From a bacterium (lineage in GTDB: Bacteria; CAIWAD01), in NCBI GenBank assembly GCA_030429345.1, contig JAUIFJ010000007.1, forward strand, positions 93,887 to 157,886: a stretch of DNA of 64,000 nucleotides, given 5' to 3'. Both the position numbers and the translations under genes were made by a program. Numbering within the stretch: position 1 is the stretch's first letter; every line of letters begins with the position of its first letter. The notes under the pieces are model-generated. The model searched no databases. It worked only from the letters and a program-made list of their open reading frames with translations, and was not told the origin of the DNA. Below, piece by piece: positions 51,122-59,708 of the stretch.

Positions 51122-53197
51122 CTACAGCGCGACCTGTGCCGCTCCCTGCGGATGTTCGTCGCCGTGCGCCGCCGTCTCTGCCGGAAGGCCGACGGCCGCC
51201 ACCGATTCCAGTTCCACGTCCAGGCTGAGTTCGCTGAAACTGACCACGCGCAGATCGCGCAGGGGTCCTTCCAGCAGGCGCGCCAGGTAGGAACGGATCT
51301 CGGGGCGCGCGATCACCGCCGGCACTCGTCCTTCCGCCTGCAGGCGATCGCGCCAGCCAGCTATTTCCGCCACGACGGCGGCGAAGGCCTCCGGATGCAG
51401 CGATCCGCCCCGGCCATCCATTTCCGCCTGCAGGAGCTGCTCCAGCTCCGGATGCAGGGTCATGGCCTTGATGCGGCCGTCCTCGCCCTTCAGCGTGCCC
51501 GTGATCGAGCCCGAGAGGGCGTGGCGGCAGTATTCACAAAGGATGTCGGCGTCCTTGGTCTGGCCGCCGGTCTCGCTCAGGGTTTCGAGGATCGTCGTCA
51601 GGTCCCGGATCGGCACGCCCTCGCGCAGCAGTTTCTGCAGCACCTTGTGGATCGCCGCCAGGCCGAGCACCTTGGGGTGCAGCTCCTCGACAACGGCGGC
51701 GTGATCCGGCTTCAGGTTCTCGAGCAGCTTCTTGACGTCCTGCTGGCCGAGAATGCGCCAGGCCTGTTGTCTCACAATGGTTTCCAGGTGCGTCGCCAGC
51801 ACGGCGGAAGGCTCGACGACGGCATAGCCCGCGCGTTCGGCCTCGCCGCGGTGGGCCTCGCGGATCCAGAGCGCGGGCAGGCCGAAGGTCGGATCCTTCG
51901 TGTCCAGGCCCTTGAGGCCGTGCTCGTTGTCCTCGCCCGTCAAGGCCAGCAGCCAGCCGGGGCGGATCTCGCCCTTCCCCGCCATGTTGCCCCGTATACG
52001 AATCTGGTAGGCCTCGGGGCGCAGGCTCATGTCGTCGCGAATGCGGATCGGCGGCACGACCAGGCCCAGGTCCTGCGCCACCTGGCGCCGCAGGCTGGTG
52101 ATCCGCCCCAGCAGGTCGCCGCCCTGCTCCTTGTCCACCAGCTCGATCAGGCTGTAGCCCAACTCGATCTCCATGGTGTCCAGGTTGAGGTAGTCCTCGA
52201 TGCGCTCGGCGCGGGGCGCGGCCTCTTCCTTCGCCTGCTGCTCGGCCTGCTCTTCGGCCTCGATCTCGCCGCGGCGGTTGCGGAAGGCCAGGATGCCGGC
52301 GAGCAGGGCCAGCACGAAGAAGGGCACGGTCGGCAGGCCGGGCATCAGGCCGAAGAAGATCAGCACCACGCTGGCGATGGCCAGGGGGCGCACATTGCTC
52401 AGCAGCTGCTCCATCAGGTCGCTGCCGAAATGGCTTCGGCTGCCGGCGCGTGTCACAATAATGCCGGCGGCCACACTGATGATCAGCGAGGGGATCTGGT
52501 TGACCAGGCCGTCACCGATGGTCAGCAGGCTGAAGGTGCGACCGGCGTCGGCGGCGCTCATGCCCAGCTGCAGCATGCCGACGGCCAGGCCGCCGACCAG
52601 GTTGATGCCGGTAATGATCAGGCCGGCGATGGCGTCGCCGCGGACGAACTTGCTGGCGCCGTCCATCGCTCCATAGAAGTCGGCCTCGCGGCTGATCTTC
52701 TCGCGGCGCAGGCGGGCCTCGGCCTCGTCGATCACGCCGTTGTTCAGGTCGGCGTCGATGGCCATCTGCTTGCCCGGCATGGCGTCCAGGGTGAAGCGCG
52801 CCGCCACCTCGGCCACGCGCCCCGAGCCCTTGGTGATGACGATGAAATTGATCAGCACCAGGATCAGGAAGACGATGAAGCCGACGACCACGTTGCCGCC
52901 GACGACGAAGTTGCCGAAGGCGCTGATCACCTTGCCGGCATAGCCCTCGCCCAGGATCAGCCTCGTCGAGGCCACGTTCATCGCCAGGCGGAAGAGGGTC
53001 AGGATCAGCAGCATGCCGGGGAAAATGCTGAACTGCAGGGGCTCCAGCGTATACAGGGCCACCAGCAGGATGACCAGGCCGAGCATGATGTTCAGCGAGA
53101 GCATCATGTCCAGCATCACCGGATGCATGGGGATGATCATCATCACCAGGATTCCGACCACGCCCAGGCTGAGCAGGATGTCGGCGCGCTTTCTCAC
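51122..53197 (-). CDS. flhA: Flagellar biosynthesis protein FlhA
   Basis: 691 residues. Core membrane component of the flagellar type III export gate. The N-terminal ~320 residues hold eight TM helices, with the FHIPEP region TLFRLAMNVASTRLIL and DADLNNGVIDEAEARLRR. The large cytoplasmic domain (330-691) includes QAWRILGQQDVKKLLENLK and DLTTILETLSE. The GTG start overlaps the flhB stop (GTGA). Confidence 0.97.
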   Translation of the reverse strand: MRKRADILLSLGVVGILVMMIIPMHPVMLDMMLSLNIMLGLVILLVALYTLEPLQFSIFPGMLLILTLFRLAMNVASTRLILGEGYAGKVISAFGNFVVGGNVVVGFIVFLILVLINFIVITKGSGRVAEVAARFTLDAMPGKQMAIDADLNNGVIDEAEARLRREKISREADFYGAMDGASKFVRGDAIAGLIITGINLVGGLAVGMLQLGMSAADAGRTFSLLTIGDGLVNQIPSLIISVAAGIIVTRAGSRSHFGSDLMEQLLSNVRPLAIASVVLIFFGLMPGLPTVPFFVLALLAGILAFRNRRGEIEAEEQAEQQAKEEAAPRAERIEDYLNLDTMEIELGYSLIELVDKEQGGDLLGRITSLRRQVAQDLGLVVPPIRIRDDMSLRPEAYQIRIRGNMAGKGEIRPGWLLALTGEDNEHGLKGLDTKDPTFGLPALWIREAHRGEAERAGYAVVEPSAVLATHLETIVRQQAWRILGQQDVKKLLENLKPDHAAVVEELHPKVLGLAAIHKVLQKLLREGVPIRDLTTILETLSETGGQTKDADILCEYCRHALSGSITGTLKGEDGRIKAMTLHPELEQLLQAEMDGRGGSLHPEAFAAVVAEIAGWRDRLQAEGRVPAVIARPEIRSYLARLLEGPLRDLRVVSFSELSLDVELESVAAVGLPAETAAHGDEHPQGAAQVAL

Positions 53198-54264
53198 GAT
53201 GCCGCTCCCTGTCCGCGCAGACGGTAGACAAAGGCCAGCAGTTCAGCCACGGCGCGGTAGAGGCTGGCCGGAATCTCCATGCCGACCTCGCAGGCCTTGA
53301 AGAGCGTGCGCGCCATCTCCCTGTTCTCGATGACGGGAATGCCGTTCTCGCGGGCCAGTTCGCGAATGCGGGCCGCCACCAGGCGAGCGCCCTTGGCGAT
53401 CACGCGCGGGGCCGCGCCCTTGTCGGCGTCGTACTTCAGCGCGACGGCGAGGCGGGTCGGGTTGGTGACGACCACGTCGGCCTGTGAGACATCGGCGATC
53501 ATGCGGTTGTAGGCCGTTTCCTGCTGCAGGCTGCGGATGCGCCCCTTCTGCTGGGGATCGCCCTCGGTCTGCTTGCGCTCCTCCTTGACCTCGTGCTTGC
53601 TCATGCGCAGCTTGCGCGTCGTGTCCCAGCGCTGGAAGGAGAAATCGAAGAGGGCGATCACGCCGAGCATCAGCAGTGTATAGCCCATCAGCTTGAGCAC
53701 GGTGCCGCCGATGTGTGACAGGATCTCACCCGGCTGCGCGTAGACCAGGGGCAGGAAGCCTTCCAGTTCGTGCTTCACCACCAGATAGCAGATCAGGCCG
53801 ATCAGGCCGACCTTGAAGAGGTTCTTCAGCAGCTCGACCAGGCTGCGCGCGCTGAAGAGGTTCTTGATGCCCTTCAGGGGATTGATCTTGTCCAGCTTGG
53901 GCTGGATCGTCTTGCCGGAGAGCATCCAGCCCACCTGGCCGATGTTGCTGGCCAGGCCGACCACGCCGACGGCGATCAGGAAGGGCATCACCAGACGCAG
54001 CACATGGCGCGCGCTCTCCTCGAAGAGCGGCACGATGCTTTGCGGGGTCACTTCCCCGGAAGGCGCGCGCAGCATTGCCTCGCGCATGATGGCGCCCAGG
54101 TTCTGCACCAGCCATCCGCCGGTGAAGAAGAAGACCAGGCTCACCGCCAGCAGCACCATGGCGGAGTTGACCTCCATCGAGCGCGCGACCTGGCCTTCCT
54201 GGCGGGCGTCCTCGCGCTTCTTCGGGGTTGGTTCTTCTGTTTTTTCCTGGAACTCGTCGGCCAT
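53194..54264 (-). CDS. flhB: Flagellar biosynthesis protein FlhB
   Basis: About 356 residues from the ATG at 54264. The [25 protein letters not shown] region is the usual FlhB N-terminus. Four TM helices precede the cytoplasmic switch domain. The self-cleavage motif is TNPTR where most FlhB proteins have NPTH; Asn-Pro, the cleavage bond, is kept. FlhB switches export from hook to filament substrates. First gene of the operon; no convincing promoter was identified. Confidence 0.95.
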   Translation of the reverse strand: MADEFQEKTEEPTPKKREDARQEGQVARSMEVNSAMVLLAVSLVFFFTGGWLVQNLGAIMREAMLRAPSGEVTPQSIVPLFEESARHVLRLVMPFLIAVGVVGLASNIGQVGWMLSGKTIQPKLDKINPLKGIKNLFSARSLVELLKNLFKVGLIGLICYLVVKHELEGFLPLVYAQPGEILSHIGGTVLKLMGYTLLMLGVIALFDFSFQRWDTTRKLRMSKHEVKEERKQTEGDPQQKGRIRSLQQETAYNRMIADVSQADVVVTNPTRLAVALKYDADKGAAPRVIAKGARLVAARIRELARENGIPVIENREMARTLFKACEVGMEIPASLYRAVAELLAFVYRLRGQGAAS

Positions 54265-54491
54265 CGCTTCGTCCGTTTCACCCGTTGTGCGGTTCCCGCG
54301 GGAACCCTGTCGGGGGTGGAATGGCAAAATCCGGGCCGGATTGGGAAGTTCGGAAGTACTGAAGTGGAGGGGTTGTTCTTAAACGACTTGAAGGGACTGC
54401 GCAGGCGACCGCCGTCTCACGCAACAGTCCTTCAGGGCAGGAGCTACCGGGGGCGCGGGGGAAGTATCTGCCGCTACCGCGCCCAACAGGT
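54265..54491. other. Upstream region of flhB, no gene
   Basis: The non-coding gap before flhB continues to 54737. It contains a palindrome GGTTCCCGCGGGAACC (about 54291-54306) near flhB and otherwise no clear promoter or gene; the 12-bp array follows at 54492. Confidence 0.4.
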
Positions 54492-54623
54492 GGTGCCAGG
54501 CACGGTGCCAAGGACGGTGCCAGGGACAGTGCCACGCTCGGTGCCAGGGACGGTGCCAGGGACGGTGCCACGCACGGTGCCAGGCACGGTGCCAGGGACA
54601 GTGCCAGGCACGGTGCCAAGGGC
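54492..54623. repeat. Eleven tandem 12-bp repeats
   Basis: Exactly 11 units of 12 bases, most reading GGTGCCAGGSAC, with variants such as AGTGCCACGCTC at unit 4. Each unit contains the small palindrome GTGCC-A-GGCAC. The array is intergenic, between flhB and mscS. It can be read as an open frame in several phases but encodes no recognisable protein. Confidence 0.95.
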
Positions 54624-54737
54624 GGAATCCACATCGATGAAGACTTCACCCGTGTCTAGCGCAGCAAAACCAGCTTCCTGATCTCCAGGGCTTGCCGGCG
54701 CTGGACGAGTAAGCCCGGTGAACCCGGTCCTGCACCC

Positions 54738-55805
54738 TCAGGAAGGAAGCGGACCGCCGGCTTGAGCCACATCTCCCGCCGGCAAGGGCTGATCCAGCAG
54801 CTGCAGGCCCGCCTTGCGGAACTCGCGGATCACGGTGCGCGTCAGGTCGCTGACCAGGGCGAACTCGAAGCGGTGATCGAGCACGTATACCTTGAGCTTC
54901 AGACGGATCATGCCGTGTCCGTTGCGCTCCTCGTTGGTGAAGACCACGGCGCGCGGCTTGTTCAGGTAGGCATAGCGGCTCAAGGCCGCGCAGCGCAGGG
55001 CCAGTTCTCGGGCGCGATCCATGTCCGCGTCCACCGGCAGGTGGAAGTAGATCGCCACCTGGCAGTCAGGCGCGCCGGCGTTGGCGTTGGAAACGGACTT
55101 GCTGACGATCTCCATGTTGGGCACGGCGACGACCGAGTCGTCCGGGGTCAGCAGGCGCACGGTGCGCAGGCCGATGGAGAGCACCTCGCCGTAGTGCTGG
55201 TCGATCTGGATCTTGTCGCCGACGCCGAAGGGCTTGTCGAAGAGGATCACGATGCCGCCGAAGATGTTCTTCAATACGTCCTGACTGGCGAAGCCGATGG
55301 CGATGCCCGCCGAGGCGGTGAAGGCGAGCACGCTCTGGATCGGCGGACGAAAGATCCCGATGACGACGAAACTGATCAGCGCTGTCCAGCCGAGAATCCG
55401 CACGACGGGAATGATGCCCTTGATCGTGAGACGATAGCGCGGCCAGCGTTCGCTGAGCACGTTCAGCACCAGGCCCGTATACCGCAGCACGAACCAGCCG
55501 AGCACGAGGACCAGGATCGCCGAGATCCACTTCGAGGCGCGGAAGAAGCGCCATTCGGCCTCCTCCAGGCTGCGGGCGGCCTGCGCTTCCACAGTGCCGC
55601 CGCTCGCTTCGGCAAGGCCCCCGCGAGTCGCCTCTGCTGCCGGAACCTGCGGGCCGCCTTCCGCCTGCGCGTGGATCACCGTGTCCGCCGTCGCGCTCCG
55701 CGTGCTGTCCGGCACCTGCGCCGGCAGGGACAGCGACTGGATCACGATAAGCAGCAGCAGCGCAAGCAGCAGCGCGCTCCGGCTAGTGCAGGAATCGTTT
55801 TTCAT
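54738..55805 (-). CDS. MscS-family mechanosensitive channel
   Basis: 355 residues. A signal peptide or first TM (~10-27) is followed by a periplasmic linker, two TM helices (~92-110, ~132-150) and the pore helix with the family signature GIAIGFASQDVLKNIFGGIVILFDKPF split around residue 170. Then come the beta domain (GDKIQIDQHYGEVLSIGLRT) and C-terminal alpha/beta domain. The start overlaps the end of the upstream ATPase gene by 23 bases, implying translational coupling. Confidence 0.92.
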   Translation of the reverse strand: MKNDSCTSRSALLLALLLLIVIQSLSLPAQVPDSTRSATADTVIHAQAEGGPQVPAAEATRGGLAEASGGTVEAQAARSLEEAEWRFFRASKWISAILVLVLGWFVLRYTGLVLNVLSERWPRYRLTIKGIIPVVRILGWTALISFVVIGIFRPPIQSVLAFTASAGIAIGFASQDVLKNIFGGIVILFDKPFGVGDKIQIDQHYGEVLSIGLRTVRLLTPDDSVVAVPNMEIVSKSVSNANAGAPDCQVAIYFHLPVDADMDRARELALRCAALSRYAYLNKPRAVVFTNEERNGHGMIRLKLKVYVLDHRFEFALVSDLTRTVIREFRKAGLQLLDQPLPAGDVAQAGGPLPS

Positions 55806-58749
55806 AGAGTGCCCGTACGAAGGTTCTGTAGAGAAAGAAGTGCAGTTCGCAGGAGCCCTGGCGCTCGACCAGGATGCCCTTGTTCGCCAGCCCCGTCTGC
55901 AGCAGGCGGGCGGAGCGCTCGGGAACGGAAAAGACCCGCGCCAGCTCCTGGCTGGTCAGGCTTTCGTGTTGCACCGTGGTGGCAATGGCGAAGAGCTCCT
56001 CGCTGTCCACCAGTTCGGCGATGCCCGCGTCAAGCTGGGTCAGGCCGTCGATCTCGAAGCTGCGGTTTTCCTGGTTGCGCAGGGAGCTCAACCATTGCAG
56101 CATGGCCACGCTGATGTTGCCCCCGGAGGCCTGGCAGAGCTTCTCGAAGAACTGGCCGCGCAGGTACTCCTGGCGCAGTTCGTCGCTTTCCAGGCGCCGA
56201 TAGCTTTTGCTTCGCTGCGTGGCCTCGTCGGCCCGGAAGACCAGGGGAATGCCGCTCAGGCGATGCCGCTTCAACAGCAGCTCCTCCAGGCTGTCGGCGG
56301 GCAGGCCCTTCAACTCCAGCACCTGGCCCACGTAGCGACCGACGCCGAGCACCTTGTCGAGATACAACCAGGCATACAGCCCGCAGGAAAGCAGCCAGAA
56401 GACCTTGTCGTGGGTCCGCGCCATGAGCAGCAGGAAACGGTTGAAGACTTCCAGCCCCTCGATGGTGCGCAGGAAGAGCCGATGAGTGTCCTCCAGCAGC
56501 ACGACTTCCGTGCCCTCGCCTTCCGACAGCACCTTCTCCAGCGCCTCCAGGCTTTCCTCTTCCAGCAGGAAGACCTGGTTCAGGAAGGCCAGCAGCTCCT
56601 CTTCGCTGCCCAGCTTGCCCGGAGGACTGGCCTTGCGCTGCCGCAATCCTCCCGGCAGGCGCGTCGACAGCAGCTGCAGCAGGGTGCTGCGTCCGGACCC
56701 GCGTTCGCCGATCAGCGCCAGCAGGCCGTTGTGCCCCGCGCGCCAGTCCTCGATGGCCTGGCCCAGAACCTCGAGTTCCCGGTCGCGTCCCACCAGCAGG
56801 GCCGGCTCGCCCAGCGGCTCGAAGCGGAAAAGGCGACGGTAGATCGCCGGCAGGCTTTCCAGGGTGAAGCGCGTGTCCCGCAGGTATTGGATCACGGCGT
56901 CGGCGGCGGCCGTGCGCTTGCGGATGCCCAGGCGGGTCACCTGTGAGACGGCGCCCACCGTGCGGCCCGCCCGCTCGCGCAGGAAGACCCGGAAACTGTC
57001 GTAGCGCTTGCCGCTCAGCGCGCGGAGACCGCGCAGGCCCTCGCGCAGCTTCTTGCCCCACTCCTCCAGGCGGTCTCCGGCCCGGGAGCGGGCCAGCGAC
57101 AGCTTGAGCGCCAGCAGCCGCTCGCTCTCCATCAGTTCCAGCACCTGGGCGATGTAGGTCTCCAGCGCTTCCGCCACGCCGGCCAGGCTGTCCTCCGCTC
57201 CCGCGGCGAGTGCTTCGCATTGCCCGGCCAGTGTCTCACGACTGCGCTCGAGGCAGTCCAGCACCAGCTGGCGCGCTTCGGCGACCCCGTCCTCGTTGCC
57301 GCGCAGCTCGAGCAGGGCCGTCTCGAAGGCCGCGTCGATGACCGGCCCCTGCAGCCCGATCTCGTTGGAGACCTGCAGCATGCGCACCCGGGCCTCCTCG
57401 GCCACCGCTTCCAGCCGCGGCCAGGCGCCTTCCTCCAGGCGATCCCGCACCAGTTCGGCCAGGGGAATCTCTTCCACGCGGGCGTCGACGGCCCGCGAGC
57501 CGACAGGACCTTCCTGCATCACCGCATAGCGGTCGCGCAGCTGTTCCGTGTCTTCGCCGAGTTCACGGGAAAGGCTTCTCAGCCGCTGCTCCAGGCGGAA
57601 GCGAAGAATCGTCTCGGCCGCAGGAGCCAGCCGTGCCTCGACCCAGTCGCGGGAAAGGCCGCGCTTCAGTTCATACAACCTTCGCCGCAATGCGCTGGCA
57701 TCCTGCTCCTCCTCCGCCAGGCTGGTGAAGCTTTCCTGCAGAGCCTCCATGACCTGCTGCAGCTCACCGCTGACTTTGGGCACCAGCTTCTCTTTCAGTT
57801 CCTGCTGCAGCCGCAGACCCTTCAGGCGGGCGCGATCCCGCAGGCAGAGCAGATCGGCGTCCTTCGAGCATTCCAGCCATTCGCCGCGCCAGCGCTCTTT
57901 CCAGGCCTCGGCATGGCGCCGCAGCTCCCGTCCGCGTCTGCGGTATTCCGTGCGCAGGGTCGCGGGCCGGAAGTGTCTCACCGGCTCGAGCAGGCTGCCT
58001 GCCCGGCCGGCAGCCAGGGCGGCCTGTTGAAGGATCTGCTCCAGCGCCTGCTCGAAGTCCTGCAGCGCCTGGGCCTCGAAATGCAGCAGCTTCTCGCCGA
58101 CCGGGTCTTCCGCCGGGTCCGCCGCCTGTTCTCCACTGGCCAGCGTGTTCCACAAGGGCTTGTAGAGTTCCAGGCCCAGCTGGTTCAGCTCCTGCCACAG
58201 TTCCTGCAGCCTGGCTTCGGCCGGCAGCAGCAACTGGCGGATCAGGAAGGCGCTGCCGTCCACGCGGGAAAGACGCGCCCGCGGACCGCTGCGCCTCATC
58301 AGCCGGGCTTCCAGGCGCGCCAGGCGAACCTGCACTCTGCGTGTCCGCGAGTCCTGTCCAGTGCTGTCCAGGGTGTCCGGGTCGACGCTCAGCGCGGCGG
58401 GCGGCAAGGCCAGCACGCGGCGTCGCAGGGGCGGCGAAAGTTCGTGATACAAGCGACGAAGGGTGTGTTCGCGGGTCAGCGGGGATTCCAGGGTGCGCAG
58501 CTGTGTGCCCAGTTCCTGCAGCAGGGTGGACCGCTCCTGCAGTCCTTTTCCCCGGGCGTCTTCCGGACAGGCGCGAATGGCGGCGATCTCCTGCGCCTGC
58601 CGTCCCAGTTCGGAGCTCAGGTTCTCGCGGGCCCGGCCCAGAAAGAGGCGCGCCGCCAGACGCAGCTCCCCGGCCATTTCCTGGCAGAGCCTCAGCAGCT
58701 CCTGCCGGTCCAGGCTGCCCGGCGGCGGGGGATGTTCGCGGTCGCTCAC
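55783..58749 (-). CDS. Large coiled-coil STAND/AAA-type ATPase coupled to an MscS channel
   Basis: 988 residues. The GTG at 58749 overlaps the xth stop (GTGA); a longer open frame runs through xth in another phase. Residues ~1-640 are almost entirely long charged helices, probably coiled coil. An ATPase module starts LLVGRDRELEVLGQAI, with Walker A GERGSGRST near 683 (Arg in place of the usual Lys) and Walker B-like EVVLLEDTHRLF near 748. The C-terminus has a winged-helix-like region near 930 (LTSQELARVFSVPERSARLLQTG). No named family is recognised. A regulator or gate of the adjacent channel is the natural hypothesis. Confidence 0.75.
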   Translation of the reverse strand: MSDREHPPPPGSLDRQELLRLCQEMAGELRLAARLFLGRARENLSSELGRQAQEIAAIRACPEDARGKGLQERSTLLQELGTQLRTLESPLTREHTLRRLYHELSPPLRRRVLALPPAALSVDPDTLDSTGQDSRTRRVQVRLARLEARLMRRSGPRARLSRVDGSAFLIRQLLLPAEARLQELWQELNQLGLELYKPLWNTLASGEQAADPAEDPVGEKLLHFEAQALQDFEQALEQILQQAALAAGRAGSLLEPVRHFRPATLRTEYRRRGRELRRHAEAWKERWRGEWLECSKDADLLCLRDRARLKGLRLQQELKEKLVPKVSGELQQVMEALQESFTSLAEEEQDASALRRRLYELKRGLSRDWVEARLAPAAETILRFRLEQRLRSLSRELGEDTEQLRDRYAVMQEGPVGSRAVDARVEEIPLAELVRDRLEEGAWPRLEAVAEEARVRMLQVSNEIGLQGPVIDAAFETALLELRGNEDGVAEARQLVLDCLERSRETLAGQCEALAAGAEDSLAGVAEALETYIAQVLELMESERLLALKLSLARSRAGDRLEEWGKKLREGLRGLRALSGKRYDSFRVFLRERAGRTVGAVSQVTRLGIRKRTAAADAVIQYLRDTRFTLESLPAIYRRLFRFEPLGEPALLVGRDRELEVLGQAIEDWRAGHNGLLALIGERGSGRSTLLQLLSTRLPGGLRQRKASPPGKLGSEEELLAFLNQVFLLEEESLEALEKVLSEGEGTEVVLLEDTHRLFLRTIEGLEVFNRFLLLMARTHDKVFWLLSCGLYAWLYLDKVLGVGRYVGQVLELKGLPADSLEELLLKRHRLSGIPLVFRADEATQRSKSYRRLESDELRQEYLRGQFFEKLCQASGGNISVAMLQWLSSLRNQENRSFEIDGLTQLDAGIAELVDSEELFAIATTVQHESLTSQELARVFSVPERSARLLQTGLANKGILVERQGSCELHFFLYRTFVRALYEKRFLH

Positions 58750-59561
58750 TGGGCGCTTTCTGGTCGCAGGACCAGCTCCACCGGGCAGTGGTCGCTGCCT
58801 GTGACCTGGTCGAGGATCCCGGCGCTTTCCAGGCGCGGCAGCAGTTCTCTGCCGATGAAGAAATAGTCCAGTCTCCAGCCCACGTTGCGCTGCCGCGCGC
58901 CGCTGCGGAAGGACCACCAGGAATAGCGGCCGCTTTCTTCCGGATGCGTGTGACGGAAAGTGTCCACCATGCCGGGCCCCTTCCTGCCCTCGAGAAAGCC
59001 GTCGACCCAGGCGCATTCCTGGGGCAGGAAGCCGCTGTTCTTGCGATTGGCCGCCGGCCGGGCCAGGTCGATCTCCCTGTGCGATGTGTTGAGATCTCCG
59101 CAGACGACCACCGCCTCGCCCTGCTTCTGCAGGCGCTCGACCAGGACCTGGAAATCGGCATAGAAGTCCATCTTGTACTGCAGCCGCTCCTCGCCGCTGG
59201 TCCCGTTGGGGAAATAGATGTTGAAGAGCACGACGCCGTCAATGCGTGTCACCGTGACACGGCCTTCCGTGTCCCATTTCTTCATTTTCGCGTCCAGCGG
59301 AGCGAAGCCCTCGAAACTTTCGTGCTCCAGCCCGCGGACCAGGGTCGCCGTGCCGCTGTAGCCGGCCCGCTGGGTCTGGCTCCAGCAGCCCGCGTATCCC
59401 AGGTCGGCAAAGGCCTGGACAGCCTCGGCGGGAATCTGCTTCTCGAAGATGCGTGTCTCCTGCAGGCAGAGCACATCCGGCCGGTCTTCGGCCAGCCAGT
59501 CGAGGAAACCCTTTTTCAGCGCGCTGCGCAGGCCGTTGATGTTCCAGGAAACCAGTCGCAT
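58746..59561 (-). CDS. xth: Exodeoxyribonuclease III (AP endonuclease)
   Basis: 271 residues from the ATG at 59561, chosen because the protein then begins MRLVSWNINGLRS as in ExoIII and GAAGG lies upstream. Further motifs are LCLQETRI (metal ligand Glu), VCGDLNTSHREIDLA, and the catalytic GSDHCPVEL near the C-terminus. It repairs abasic sites and 3' blocks. Its stop overlaps the start of the ATPase gene, so all three (xth, ATPase, mscS) may share one transcript. Confidence 0.95.
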   Translation of the reverse strand: MRLVSWNINGLRSALKKGFLDWLAEDRPDVLCLQETRIFEKQIPAEAVQAFADLGYAGCWSQTQRAGYSGTATLVRGLEHESFEGFAPLDAKMKKWDTEGRVTVTRIDGVVLFNIYFPNGTSGEERLQYKMDFYADFQVLVERLQKQGEAVVVCGDLNTSHREIDLARPAANRKNSGFLPQECAWVDGFLEGRKGPGMVDTFRHTHPEESGRYSWWSFRSGARQRNVGWRLDYFFIGRELLPRLESAGILDQVTGSDHCPVELVLRPESAQ

Positions 59562-59664
59562 TCCTGCACCTTCCCTTCGATCGCCGCCGATGACTCGGCA
59601 GTCATCCATGTCTCACACTGCTTCCGGGATCATTCGGGTCGAGGCCCGCGCTCGCCGCGCACCT

Positions 59665-59692
59665 CGGCGCCTCTGCGTCTCCGCGCGAGAAC
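59665..59692. repeat. Solo arm of the inverted-repeat element, copy E
   Basis: The reverse strand reads TTCTCGCGCGGAGACGCAGAGG, one base different from copy D over this stretch. It lies in the 147-base gap between argS and xth. CGAGGCCCGCGCTCG to its left may be remnants of the rest. Confidence 0.55.
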
Positions 59693-59708
59693 CCCACCGA
59701 TCAACGGC

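Noticed and set aside
54492-54623. Repeat-containing protein (VPGT repeats) in the overlapping plus-strand frame
   Set aside because: The frame is a shadow of flhB with no start signal, and the repeat can be read in several phases.
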